Source: Closterium sp. NIES-65
Taxonomy: Eukaryota > Streptophyta > Zygnematophyceae > Desmidiales > Closteriaceae
Length of the DNA stretch: 64,000 nt
Assembly (NCBI GenBank): GCA_948144175.1
Contig: CANXME010002068.1
Span: forward strand, 4,030,001-4,094,000
Direction: 5' to 3'
Below the pieces are notes generated by a model. That model saw only the letters and a list, made by a program, of their open reading frames with translations. It was not told where the DNA came from and did no database searches. The first letter of the stretch is position 1. Each line of letters opens with the position of its first letter. Positions 1 through 12,346 of the stretch are shown piece after piece. Made by a program: the position numbers and the translations under genes.

Positions 1-965
1 TGATGAGGAGTATCCCACTTGTAGGGCGTATCCTTTTTCAGTAGGTCGGTCAATGGTGTTGCTATCTTAGCATACTGCGGAACGAACCTGTTGTAGTAGT
101 TGGCGAAGCCTAGGAATTGCTACAACTCCTTCACGGTCTCCGGAACTTTCCACTTCTTGACGGCTTCGATATTCCGCGGGTCCACGTGTACTCCCTTGGC
201 ACTTACCATGTGCCCGAGAAACTGCACCTTCTTCAGGGCGAAGTCTCTCTTCGACAGCTTTACGTAGAACTTGTTTTTCCGCAGGATCTCGGACACCTTC
301 CGTAGATGCTCCACGTGCTCCTTCATGTTCTTAGAGTAGATGAGAATGTCGTCCATGTACACCACTACGCACTCGTCCAGCAGGGGCCGTAGGATGTGGT
401 TCATCTCTGCTTGAAACGTTGCTGGTGCGTTGCAGAGTCCGAACAGCATCACCAGATATTCGTAGGAGCCGTATCTGGTACAGAACGCCGTCTTGTGGAC
501 TAAGTTGTCCGCCATCTTGATCTGCCAGTAGCCCGACCGTAGGTCCAGCTTCAAAAAGACTGTTGCACCACGCAGTTGGTCCAGTAGATCGTCTATGTGC
601 GGAATGGAATATTTGTTTTTTAATCTCCGTTTGTTCAGTGCGTGGTAGTCGATGCACATCCGTAAACTGCCGTATGGTTTTGGAGTGAAGAGGACTGGTG
701 CACCGTAGGGAGAGGTGGATGGGCGGATCAGTTGTTTGTCTAGTAGATACTCTATCTTTTTTTTCATGCCTGTCCGTTCGGTCGGACTCAATCGGTATGG
801 TGCACGTGAGACGAGTTTCGCACCTGGTTCCTCCACGATCTCGTGCTCGTGGGTGCGTGCTGGAGGTACGCCTGCGGGTAGGTCGTCGGGCATTATGTCT
901 TTGTACTGCTCCAAGTGTTCGTGAGAGGGGCTGTGAAACAGCTGAAGCAGATACGATGGATGATG
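1..965 (-). mobile_element. Ty3/gypsy retrotransposon fragment (reverse transcriptase region)
   Basis: The minus strand encodes the reverse transcriptase core of a Ty3/gypsy element, running off the left edge of the window. Recognisable family signatures are RLSPTE and [15 protein letters not shown], the palm motif [10 protein letters not shown], the active site VVYMDDILIYS near 340-370, and LGHMVSAKGVHVDP. It is clearly related to, but different from, the chromovirus at 20935-42003. The piece stops where the LINE sequence starts; the exact junction is uncertain by some tens of bases. It is a partial fossil; LTRs are not in view. Confidence 0.9.
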
Positions 966-1790
966 ACGGTCGATAAGGGGGGTGTCAAGAAGGCAAGGGG
1001 GGTGGGAAGCCGTGTGGGGGAGGAACATTGATTGGAAGGCGACGATAGCAAGAAGAGACTCGCTGGTGGTGCCGTAGAAGGCGAGGGGTGTCCTGCTTAG
1101 AGTGCACAGTATGAACCTACAAGTGGGAGGGAGGTTAGATTTCATGAGGAACAGTATCAGCTGCCCCCACTTTGGAGGCTACGAGACACTGGACCACTGC
1201 CTTTTCAGCTGCGATGCAATCCAACCAGTAATTGGCGCGCTGGTGAGAACGCTGGAGCTCATGAACCCGGGCAGGCGAGCACACTCTTTGGAGGGCCTGC
1301 TGTTTGAACAAGGGGGTTCCAGAACAGGGTTCCCGGAAACGACAATCATTGTAACGGTGCTCAGACAACTGTGGCTGGCCAGATGCGATGCCGCGTGGAG
1401 GAACATCCCTTTCCAGCGAAAGAAGGTGGCTCAGAATGCGGTGGTCGGTTTCATGATGCATGCGCGTGTGATGCTAACAGCGAGGGTTAGAGAGGAGATA
1501 AGAGGGGGGACAAGGAGGAATGAGGGCTATGACGCGTGGAGCTAGGTGGCGAACAATGAGAGGAAGGCGCTAAGGGAGATCAACACAGAGGAAGGACCAA
1601 CCAGGTGGACAGATATCTTCATGTCCATCTGGCGCAACCCAAGGACGATCTACCAACCCCCGTATTGCGTATAGTGGGGATAAGCCCCGCCCAAGTAGCA
1701 GGGCTCTTGCCTCCCATGCTTATAGTTACGACTGCGGATGTACCTATGTTTGCTAATATATCTACATCCAAAAAAAAAAAAAAAAAAAAA
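966..1790 (+). mobile_element. LINE (non-LTR retrotransposon) 3' end, 5'-truncated
   Basis: The plus strand from about 1020 to 1545 encodes the C-terminal part of a plant-type LINE ORF2, with the zinc-binding segment found after the reverse transcriptase domain (CPHFGGYETLDHCLFSC near 1159-1209). In that family the usual pattern is C-P-x-C...E-T-x-x-H...C. Here the second cysteine position is phenylalanine, and one in-frame stop lies at 1075-1077, so the copy is dead. The reading frame ends at a TAG at 1543-1545, followed by about 225 bases of 3' UTR and 21 adenines (1770-1790). The 5' truncation is typical of target-primed reverse transcription. No clear target-site duplication was found. 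Confidence 0.8.
1770..1790 (+). repeat. LINE poly(A) tail
   Basis: An uninterrupted run of 21 A closes the LINE-derived sequence. It marks the 3' end and the orientation of the insertion. Confidence 0.9.
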
Positions 1791-1794
1791 CAAG

Positions 1795-4700
1795 TGTCAG
1801 GATCTAGGATTGACCTCAGAAAAGAGAATGTGAATTGAATGACCACCTGGGTACAACACGAGGCTATATTTAGGCTCGACACAAGGCCCTGTAACCAGGT
1901 GTTACGCGAAGGTTCCGCGGGTCGCGAAGCGTCCCGAACAGATCCTTCCCAATTTCGGTAGAAGGCAATTAGGTGGCAACCGAAAAGCCCAGAATTCGGT
2001 GCACGCAACCTAGCTCGGTGCTATAGCTAAAATAAAATATAGGAGAGCACCTAGCCTAGGAAAACAAACAATTCATGCATGCATAAAATAAACCCATGCT
2101 GGAAAGAGCATAATAAAGTCTAGGCAAGCAAGCATAGCTGGCATAAGCCGTCGTACTCTCACAATAGCAAGTCAAGAGCATCTCCCCCTTGCCCAAATCA
2201 GCTGCACCCCTCTGCAGCCTCTGTCGCACAGCACTGTACTCCAAGCCCACTCATGGTGTCGCACTCACATAGCGGACCAACCTCTTGGCCGCTTCCAGCT
2301 ATTTTAACTGGGGCGTGAAACCACACTGGCAAGCCTGGATGTTGCAAAGGCAATGTCAGGCCGCGTGTGGCTAGCCGCATAGCTGAGCGCCCCAACCAGA
2401 GAATGAAACAGCTTCCTGTCACTCTCTCCCACCACCTCCTCATCAGCAAAGGGCTCCACTGTGAACCCTGAAGGCAGTGGGGTGGCTGGCTTCCCTCCAT
2501 CTTGCAGCCCATACTTCTTGGCCAGCCCCTCATAGTACTTCCTCTGGTGCAACCTCAACACTCCCTTGTCAAGGTCCCTCTCCACATGCATCCCCAGGTA
2601 GTACTTCACATCTCCCATCTTCGAGCACTTGAACTGCATCTCCAGCATCTCCTCCACACGGACATTCATTGCAGACGACTTCGAGAAAAGCAGGATGTCG
2701 TCCACATACACCAGGAGCATGAGAGACTGCTTCTTCTCTTGCAGCAAGAATAGGCTGTGGTCGCATTCACTCTTCTTGAAAGCCCCAGCCAGCAGTGTCT
2801 CCTCCAGCTTGTGGTACCATGCACGAGGAGCCTGCTTCAAGCCATAGATGGCCTTCTTTAGCCTGCACACCCTGCCGATCCCATCATCCAGCCCCTCACG
2901 CTGCAACATGTACAACTCCTACAGAATGATCCCGTTGAGGATGGCAGTTATGATATCCATCTGATTGATCCTCCATCCACGGTTTGCAGCCATCGGCAAC
3001 ATCACCCTCAGTGTTGTCCCTTTCCCAACAGGAGCATAGAGCTCATCGAAGTCCTTCCCCTTTGTCTGCTGAAACCCCTTTGCCCAAGCCTTGACTTGTA
3101 GCGGGTTAGCGCCCCATCTGGTCCATACTTATGCCTGAAGATCAGCTTCGAAGAGATTGCCTTCTTCCCTGGAGGCAGCTCACACAGCTCCCAACTCTCA
3201 TTCTCCTGCGGATAGTCGTACTCCTTCTTCACACTCTGCTTCCACTTCTCAGCATCCGGCACGCTCAATGCTTCAGCTAGCGTCTTGGGCTCAAGGACGG
3301 CTGCCCAGTAGCAGTGTGCTATCTCCTCCTCATCACACTGCTCAGCCACACTTCCAGCATGCTCCACATTTCGTGAGCCACTGCGATTATAGCTCAGCCT
3401 GACAGGTGGGCGTACATCCCTCCTAAAGATGCTCAGGCGGGCGTGGGGCATGTGGTGGAGCACGTTGCCACTGCTGCTGCTAGTGCTGTAGCTGCTGCTG
3501 CTGTTGCTCCTCCACCTCAGGCTCTCCTCCATCCTCGGTCACCCCAGAGATCTCCTCCGCGGAGACAAAAACCTCCACTTGCCTCGAAGGCCGCTGCACC
3601 TCATCGGCCTCCACAATCAATGGTGAGCAGGAAGTTTCTGCTGCTGCTGCTTCCACTCCTTGTAGTACAAGGACTCAAGGAACTTCACATCCCTTGACAC
3701 AGTCAGCTGCTGGCTGGTCAAGTCCCATATCAACCAGCCCTTGTGGTCCTTTGCAAGCCCTAAGTGCACACCCCATCTTCCAGAAGCTTCCAGCTTTCCC
3801 CTCTTCTCCTTAAACACATGAAACACCACCATGCAGCCGTAGGCTCTCAGCATGTTGACTAGTGGTGCACTCCCATACCACTTGGTGTAGGGGACCCACT
3901 GCTTGTCCCCCACAGTCGCCAGCACCCTGTTCTTCACAAGGACGACCTGCCGCAGTGTCGTCACCCAAAACGGATCCGGCAGCCCTGCACGCCCAAGGAG
4001 AGTGCGAGCACCTTCCTGGAGGGTCCGGTTGAACCGCTCAGCCATGCCGTTCTACTGAGGGTTGTAGGGCACCGTGAGCTGATGCTGGATCCCCTTCTTC
4101 AGCATCGCCTCAAAATCAGCGCCAATGAATTCTCCCCCGTTGTCAGTGCGGATCACCTTCACCTTGTGTCCGCTCTCCCTTCGAGCCCTCGGCATCCACT
4201 CCCTAAGAATAGCCGCTGCCACCTCTCCCTTAGTCTTCAGAGGGTAGACCCACACCGCACGCGTGTGGTCATCCACAATGGTCAAGAAGTAGCGGCTGCC
4301 CGAGAGAGAAAGGGCCCTCGTGGGGCCCACCACATCCATGTGCACAAGCGCGAGTGGTGCCTTGGCTGGTCCCATGCTGCTGCTGAAGGGAAACTTCGTG
4401 AATTTGGTCTCAAGGCATGTAGGGCAGCTCCCAATCTCCTTTCACCTCTAGCCCCTTTCACCTCTAGCCCCTTCAAGCTCCCATCCTTCACCACCTTCTG
4501 CAGCATTGGAAAGTTCACATGACACATCCTTTCGTGCCATGTCTCTCAATCGGCTTCACCACTCCTAGGTGAAGCCTTTGCCCATGCAGCTCTCGCATCC
4601 ACGCCAGCAAGCACCTCACCATGTAGCTGCTATGGCTGCTGCACCTTCTTGACTGCATCCAGGGCCCCAGCAGTTGGTGCAGTCTCCTCTCCTCCCGTAG

Positions 4701-6630
4701 TTGCTTTAGCCGCTGCCGCTACCGTTGCCGTTGCTGGTGGCTTCCCATTCCAAGGGATGATGGGCAGCTGCCACAGGTCCTTGATGCAGCTGCTCTTCTC
4801 CTTCAAATCCCACAACTGCAACTTCCCAAGCTTTGCATGGCAGTTGGTTGGGCCGAATGTAACTTTGGCCTTGCTTTTCTGCAGCCGGCGCACAGAGAGG
4901 AGGTTAGCGGACAAACCTTCTACCAACAGCACATTCCCAAGCCCCACAAGCTCCCCCTTAGCTCCCATCACCTTGGCATTCCCAACACCAATCACAGGGA
5001 GCAAGGCACCTGAAGCGGCAACCACAAATTTGATCTTCCTAGAGGGTTTTACCTTGTCAAGCAAATCTGCCCGTGGGGTCATGTGACTTGTGCAACCTGA
5101 ATCGATCACCCAGTGAGTGAGGGGGTGCATCACAACCTTCCCAACCGAGCCCATATCACCCTCACTTCCGTTCACATCCTCAACCATGAGGAACATCCCA
5201 GGGTCGGCTTTACCTTGTGCACCATCACCTTGTGCACCTGAACCTTGAACAGCACCACTTTGTGCACGTTCGCCACTTGACGGCTTCATGCCTGGAGGCG
5301 TCCATCCCTCAGGCCGGCTGAAACACTTGAACCATGGGTGTCCAGCCTTCTTGCAGTACCAGCATGCACCCTCCATTCGGGTGCTCCCCCTGCCTCCAGA
5401 GCTCCCATGCCCCTCATTGTAGTCACCTCGGCCTCTCCCTCTGCCAAAGCCTCTCCCGCGGCCTCGGCCTCTCCCACCCCCCCTTCCTCTACTGCCTCCT
5501 GCAGCCCCATACCCCTCAGCAGTCTTGTTGGCAGCACCACCTCTCGTGTGGTGCCTGCGGAAGCCTTTCTGCAAAATCTACTGCCGTAGCCACTCAGGCG
5601 TCCACAGATCCTGCTGAGTGGTGAGGGTGGGGATGAGGTTGTCCCACGAGTTGTCGAGCACCGAGATGATCTTGGTGCACTGCTTCATCTGGGACACATT
5701 GCTGCCCGCCGCTACCATCTTCGCATAGGTGCCCTTGATCTTGTCAAGGACCCGCTTCACATCATCACCCGGTCGCATGGAGAGGGCAGCCAGCTCCTTC
5801 TCCAACACAATCACCATCGGCAGCGTGTTGGGCTGTATCACGTCGTGTAGCAGCTTCCACGCCTTCGGTCCCGAATCATCGAGCTCCACCAAATCCTTGA
5901 TGTGCTGGAACATGTTGTTGTTGACCGTTTGAAGGATTAGGTCGTACAGCACCGAACTCTTCTCAATCCACCGATCGTGGGCGTCGCCTTCCTCCGGCAT
6001 CTTCTCTTCACCCATTGCAAGTTTCAGCAGCTTGTAGCGCTTGAACGCACTCCGCATCCGCCCGCTCCATTCCTCATAGTTGGAGCCATCCAATGCCTCG
6101 ATCTTGGATGGTGGCGGCTCATTCCTCTTCTCAGCTATATCTCCACTCCCTTGACTCATTTCCTCTGCTCCCAATCACAAATTTCAGCTCCCCCCTTTGC
6201 TGGTCACAATGTAGATCCACAAAATCTTCACAAGTGTCGGCACCAACGAAATTTTGGCAAAGTTTCCCCTCAGCGGAAGTCACATGCTACCTCCAGAACT
6301 CCACTTAAGCACGCCCACAAGCCATGGTGGGTCTAGGAGGGTCTTCACGCTTCAGTAGATTCTCCACAAAGTCCTAAATCGCTCTGATACCACTTGTTAG
6401 AGACAAAGGACGGAGTCTACGATATATGGTGCCTAAATTTCTCAAAATCGTTGGCTTAGAATCGTGGACAGAATTGTCGACTTCACAAGAAGCGTCGTCG
6501 ACAAAACATTCACCATTTAAACTTCATGAAACTCAGATATGTTGTAGCCCTATTCTGTGGCTACCGTTTCCGATTTGAATCGTATCAATAGGTGAAGTAA
6601 AACTTGAGTTATGAATTTTGGCGCACTAGG
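1795..6630 (-). mobile_element. Ty1/copia element N, old and broken
   Basis: Read on the minus strand: a primer-binding site complementary to initiator-Met tRNA (TGGTATCAGAGC, plus-strand 6381-6392), Gag of the UBN2 type (about 6170-5580), a canonical zinc knuckle CWYCKKAGHPWFKC (C-X2-C-X4-H-X4-C, near 5325-5375), a protease motif VIDSGCTSHM (near 5090-5115), integrase (about 4375-3620) and reverse transcriptase with YVDDILLF (near 2690-2715). A purine-rich tract GGGCAAGGGGGAGATG (plus-strand about 2181-2195) could be the polypurine tract, with 1795-2180 as 3' LTR. The sequence at the 5' side (6395-6630), expected to be the 5' LTR, does not obviously match it, so the LTR pair is unresolved. 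RNase H was not recognised. The coding region looks broken in several places, roughly five or more. This suggests an old copy. Confidence 0.85.
6395..6630 (-). other. Probable truncated 5' LTR of copia N
   Basis: This non-coding, moderately AT-rich stretch directly follows the primer-binding site, where the 5' LTR should lie, and begins with TG (TGTTAGAGAC on the plus strand). It stops abruptly at the copia fragment that starts near 6631. No matching copy was recognised elsewhere in the window, so the LTR call rests on position only. Confidence 0.45.
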
Positions 6631-7569
6631 GGATAAGCTGCCGTTTGCGGTCCGATACGCTGCGCATCAGTTCAACCTCTGAACCCGCGTCTCTGTGCTA
6701 CAGACCTCGCCTACACTGCGTTGGACGAGGGAGGTTGGCAATGCATTAGCGTTTCGGGTCTGGTGCCCGCTCTCCCTTGTCCACGATACCATCGCGGGTA
6801 AGCTCTCTCCTCGCACTCTTCGCTGCGTCTTCCTGGGCTTTCCCACCGTCGCCCCACCTCGGCAGCTTTACCACCTTGCCTCGCGCCGCGTCCAGTCCTC
6901 ACAAGACGTCACCTTTGACGAGTTGGTTTGCTTCTACTGTCTCCACCCGCACACGTCTTCCCCAATCTCTCGTCGCCCCTCTTCCTGGTCCCTGGTCCCC
7001 TTTCCGGTACACCCCCTCCCTCCACAGGGTCCCGCTCCCTTAAGTGTGTCTCGGGTCAACCCACCCCCCTTGGTTGAGCCTTTGGAGGTCTCCTCTGACA
7101 CCTCTGTCCTAGCTCAGGGGGGTGACCCCGCTGCTGACGACACGACGACCGCTTGCCGCTCCCCGCGCTTAGAGATCCCTCCTGGTTTTCCGCCTCGGCC
7201 GTCTCCGCCGCCTCCACAACCCGTCGCTGTGGACTCTGGTGCTGCTGGGGGTGGTCACACTTGGGGTGCGGACTCTAGAGGTGCTGGTCCTGTGGTTATT
7301 GACTCTAGAGGTGCTGGTTCTGGGGGTGCTGCGAGTCCTAGCGGTGGTGGAGTCGGGTGCTCCTACAAGAGGTCCTGGCGTTGGACACAGTAGTAGTCTT
7401 GTCGACAGAAGACACTCTTGCTGCAGCAGCTGCGCGACTCAGTTGTTCGGCGGGGCCCGGTTGCTGCAGCTTGGAGTACTGGAGTTGGAGATGCTGCTGG
7501 TACTGGAGGTATTGGAGCTACTGAAGCTGCTGGTTCTGGACGTGCTTGCACAGATAGCTACTTCAATGG
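6631..7569 (+). mobile_element. Copia fragment H (end of integrase and linker)
   Basis: The plus strand encodes the C-terminal half of integrase of the short-LTR copia family (motifs LPFAVRYAAHQ, CVFLGFP, SSQDVTFDE) followed by the Gly/Ala-rich linker that precedes reverse transcriptase in that family (to about 7560). No LTR, Gag or reverse transcriptase is attached. It abuts copia E, which is read in the opposite direction and starts with the corresponding linker sequence, so the two fragments face each other. Confidence 0.75.
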
Positions 7570-7744
7570 GAGATACACCCCGGGCTAGGCACAGCTCCAG
7601 TGCCTCCTGCTCCAGGGCCTCCAGCGGCAGGCCCTCCGGCTCCAGCAGCGCCACTCTAACGGCTCCAGCGCCGAGAAAACCACTCGCGCAGCTGCAGTGG
7701 AGAGAGAGGCTCCCGCCGTGACAAGGCACCCGCAGGACGACCAG

Positions 7745-8030
7745 CAGACAAGGTACCTACAGGCTCAGAACCCCCAGGCCCAGCTCCCCCAGGCTCCGCA
7801 CGCTCAGGCTCAGCACCCCCAGGCTCAGCTCCCCCATGCTCCGCACGCTCAGGCTCAGCACCCCCAGGCTCCGCACCCTCAGACTCAGCAACCCCAGGCT
7901 CAGCACCCCCAGCCTCCGAAAGACCAGGTCCAGCACACCCAGGCTCCGCACCCCCAGGCTCCGCACGCTCAGGCTGAGCACCCCCAGGATCCGCACGCGC
8001 AGGCTCAGCACCCCTAGACGCAGCACCCTT
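7745..8030 (-). repeat. Coding minisatellite in integrase-RT linker of copia E
   Basis: Tandem 15- to 18-base units built on CCCAGGCTCAGCACC (plus strand) encode Gly-Gly-Ala-Glu-Pro type repeats on the minus strand. The same kind of array sits at the same place in copies A (30565-30830), B (38500-38720) and D (43440-43660). Confidence 0.8.
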
Positions 8031-9203
8031 AGCAGCACCAGAGTCAACAGCTACCTCGACAGGCTCAATAGTGTCTACCTAGGACACACATGAGGGAGCA
8101 AGACCCTGAGGGGGGAAGGGGTCTACCGGAGGAGGACCTGGTGCAAGGAAGAGCGGCGGGGGGGGGAGCGGGGCAATGCGGTAGGGGAAGAGACGGTAAA
8201 ATGGAACCGACTCGTCAAACGTGACGTCCTGAGAGGGCAGGATACCGCGCGAGGTGGGGTGGTAAAACTGCCATCTAGGTGCGTCAGGGGGAAAGCCAAG
8301 GAAGACACATGGAATGGCGCGGGAGGAGAGCTTGTCCGTGGAAGAATCGTGGACAAAGACACGAGAGCCCGAGACCTGGAACAACGACGCATCGCCAAAC
8401 TCTCCCGTCCAACACAGTGTCGGCGAGGTCTTTGGCAAGGAGACACAGGGCTAAAGGTTGAGCTGATGCGCAGCGTACCGGACCGCAAATAGCCACATGG
8501 ATCATGGAGGTACGAGCGACCTCCATGACAAAGCAAATGCGGCGCTCAGCAACCCTATTCTGTTGCGGAGAGGCCAGAAGCGTGAACGATTGGGTGATGC
8601 CCTCCCCACGACAAAAGGCCCGCAAGAGGTCAAAGGCAAACTCACCACCTCTGTCAGAGTGCAGACACAGAACCGTAAGGTTTGTGTCGAATCGCTCGCA
8701 AAGCTGGAGACGGACAGCGCGGATTCAAGGGATTATAACATCAGGGACCTCTCCCTTGCTGCGCAAGGGGAAGACCATGGTGTAACGCGAATAGTCGTCA
8801 ACAACCGGCAGAAAGTATCGCTCGCGGCCCTGTCCACGGACGCGGGCTGGGCCCCACACGTCAATGTAAAGAGTCTGCAGGGGAGTCTTCGTCGGGGAAA
8901 ACGAGGAGAAGTGAGGAGCGCCGCGCTACCACCCCTCGACATAGGGAATTCAGGGAGGGGCAGGCGAGGGTGGGAGGGGAGGCAGAGACCTGGGAAGACC
9001 AGAGACAAGGAGACGGGAGTGCATGCCATGGAGGCGTGGCAGGGAGGGGTGACCAAGGCGGTGGTGCCTAAGGAGAGTTGGTGCGACAAGGCGCAACACG
9101 AGCAGGGGGCCGCAAGCTGACCTGACGCGGACGCAAAAGTAGCTACCTGAGGAGGCTCGGTAGTCAGTGTGTACAGGCTCGACCCAGGCCGACGGGTGAA
9201 CGT

Positions 9204-10031
9204 TGTTGGTGCAACCCTACGGTTTGCACTCGGCTTGTTGTCCGTGTGCGTGCATGTGTGTGTGTATGTAATGGTATGAGGGCATGGGATAATATACATT
9301 TCATGCTTATAATTGTGTGTGAATGTTGAGTCATGATGTCGAGTGTGTGTGTCGAGTCAATAGCGAGTTATCGCTAGACGCGTGTTACGCGGTCGTTTGT
9401 GTCTCGCGCGCGGTTTTTATTTTGTCGTGCGCGGTTTCTATTTTGTCCTGTGTCGAACGTTCGGCGTGTCGCAGGTGTGTGTAGAAGACCCATCAAGAAC
9501 TCAAGGATGAGTTTGTGATGAAGAGCCCGAGCCTTGGTGTCAAGCCTCAAGTGATTTCGAAGCTCGCCAAAAGGGTGCACCTCAAGATATTGAAGATAGT
9601 TACATTACTTTGTGTAGTGTAACATTTCACTTGGTGTAGGCCCTAGTGAAGGGTAGTTTCGAGACCCTTCGTGGTTGGGGACAGTGTGGCACTGTTCCAC
9701 ATCACTGTACCTCGGCTCTTGGGGTTTGTAGGAGCTGGGAGTCATTCCCAACTCGTAACTCTTCCTAACTCTTCCTATCTTGTGTTCTAAGACTATGTTG
9801 CTGCCATAGTGCCGTTCGTTCAAACCGACGCTGTGTCGTCAGTTCTTAATGAAAGCGTGCGATTTAAATTACCTATTGTAGTTGACGTTAAGGCGCTCTA
9901 GATCCAAGTTGAATGAAGTCATTTGGAGTTGTGAGCAGATCGCTATGAACGTTTGAAGCCGCTGTGCAGAAATCCGACTATGCACTCTATCTTTCGTTTT
10001 AGGCACATTGGAGCCTACTGTGACTATAACA
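9204..10031 (+). repeat. 5' LTR of copia G
   Basis: It starts TGTTGG and ends ATAACA, directly before AG plus the initiator-Met primer-binding site. Its 3' part is repeated almost exactly at 12347-13134. It includes a GT-rich stretch near 9244-9270. Confidence 0.93.
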
Positions 10032-12346
10032 AGTGGTATCAGAGCCCCTTGGAGCAGTTTCGACAATGGCTGGACCTGAGAAAGGGGTGGCAGAGGTGCT
10101 GGTGGCAGTGGAGAAGCCCAAGCTCAAGGCCAACCCCGTGACTCAGCCATGGCGCCCGTGCAACCAAGTGTTGGCCCATCTAGGGACGAGCCTAGAGTGT
10201 TTGGCCTTGACAAGTTCAACGGTGACAACTTTGCTGAGTGGTCCTTCAGAATGGAGAACGTGTTTGATCACTATGACCTGCTAGAGGTGATGGAAGGAAC
10301 GGAGAAGTGCCCCGAGAACGATCCGGAGAAGAGCCCGTGGGTGCGGAAGAGTGCACAAGGCTACCTCCTACTAGGGAAAGCGTTGGGGAGCAGCCAGATC
10401 CGTCACATCAAGCCTTTCCAGCGTGAACCAGAGAAGGGACCAAAGGCATGGGCTGCTCTCAAGGGTGTACACGCTCCTGCAACAGCGGCGGTAGCTGTGG
10501 TCTTGGAACGGCAAATGGCGACACTACGAATTGAAGAGGATGAAGCGGTTGAAGAAGAGGTGCAGAAATTCTTCGACTTGTTGACGCGGCTTGAGGGAGC
10601 TGATTTGAACTATACTGAGCTCCAAAAGAAGACCAAGCTACTGGCCCTACTCCCTGAGTCATGGTCCTCGCTCAACATCAACCTGAATCGCGACTTGCCC
10701 CGCCTCTCGCTTGAAGACGTGAAGCGAGCTATCCTTGAAGAGGATTTCCGCCGCCGTGAGTTGGCGAGTGCGGATGGCGCAGGGGCAGCGAGCATCGGCC
10801 ATGGATATGGCCGTGGAAGAGGCAGAGGATGAGGGGGAGGAAGGTTTGGAGGCCGCGGGAGTGGCAGCGGCGGCAAGAGCTACGGTCGCGGTCGCGGCCG
10901 ATTTGACGGTGAATGTCACTATTGCCACAAGACCGGGCACATGTGGCGCGATTGCTTCAAACTCCCTGAAGGATGGACCCCTACTCAAGGCCAGTCGGGT
11001 AGAGGAGCAGGAGAAGGGAGAGGGAGAGGCCGTGGAGGCCGTGGCGGTCGCGGTGGCGGAGCTGCAAACATGAAGAGCGGAGACAACGACAAGGACCCGA
11101 GCGACGATCGGTACCCAGGTCTATTCTACTTCGTGTCGACGCAAGTACCAGCTGGTCCAGAGAAGGATGAAGGCTTTGAGGAGCCAGCAGCTGTGGGGAA
11201 GGTGACCCTACACCCCCTGGACTATTGGGTGATTGATAGTGGCGCTACCTATAGCATGACACCTCGCCCGGACTTGCTCACCGAACTCGAACCGTCACCG
11301 GTGAAGCATGTCACATCGGCTTTGGGGCAGCGAGCGGAGGTGAAAGGCATGGGCAAGGCCATGTTCAAGGGTGCTGATGGGAAGATGGTGGGCCTCAAGA
11401 ACGTGCTTTGGGTGCCCAGCCTTGCTGCGAACCTGATCTCCGTGCGGCGGTTGGCAAAGGCCGGCATGGACACGAACTCGAAGGGAGCCAAGACCTACAC
11501 CGCGAGGATTGGTGACCGGATTCTCTGGGACCTTCATGAAGACAGGGATGTCTACAACGAGATGTGGCAGATCCCTGTGGTCCCTATGCCTAAGGAGAGG
11601 CAAGTGGCAGCAAGCATCAGCGCCAAGGGTGAAGCGGTTGGAAGCGGTGATAGCGCGGACGGTCGCGCTAAGGAGAAGAAGTGCAAGAAGTGCATTCTTG
11701 GAGAGACCAGCAAGTTCAATGAACCTAAGGGGAGTGGTGCAGCAGCCAAGGAGCAGCAAAAGGGTGAGGAGAACCCCGAGGCAGTAGCGGAGGAGGACTA
11801 CGGAGAGAGTATGTGGGGCGCTATTGCGAGCGCGGCATTCTCCAATCCGACTTCGGCTATGGGGGAGTGTGATTGGCTCACCTTGCATCGGCGAATGGGG
11901 CATGTGGCCCTGCCTATCTTGCAGCAGATAGTGAAGAACCAGATGGTTGCGGGCATACGTGTGAAGGGGGAGCCCGATGAGGTACTTGGCTGCCTGACGT
12001 GCATCCAAGCCAAGTTTATCCGATTCCCGTTCTCTAGTTCGGAGGCGACGGCAAAGGCACCACTTGATGAAGTGGTGATGGACGTGGTGGGCCTCCTGAA
12101 GCTTGGAGCTGCTGGAGAAGAGTACTTCCTCACCATTATCGACGTCTACACCCGCATGACTTGGGTGTATGTGCTGGCCAAGAAGAACGACGTGGCTGAA
12201 ACGTTGAAGACGGATTGGTTCCCGATGGTGGAGCGGCAGCAAGACCGTCTAGTCAAGTCAATCCGCACCGATCGAGGGGGGGAGTTCCTGAGCAAGGAGT
12301 TTGGGTTGTGGCTGAAGAAGAATGGTATTCGGCACTCCCTTACCAT

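Noticed and set aside
6631-8480. Considered as a recent large palindrome
   Set aside because: The two arms are only moderately similar and belong to different copies.
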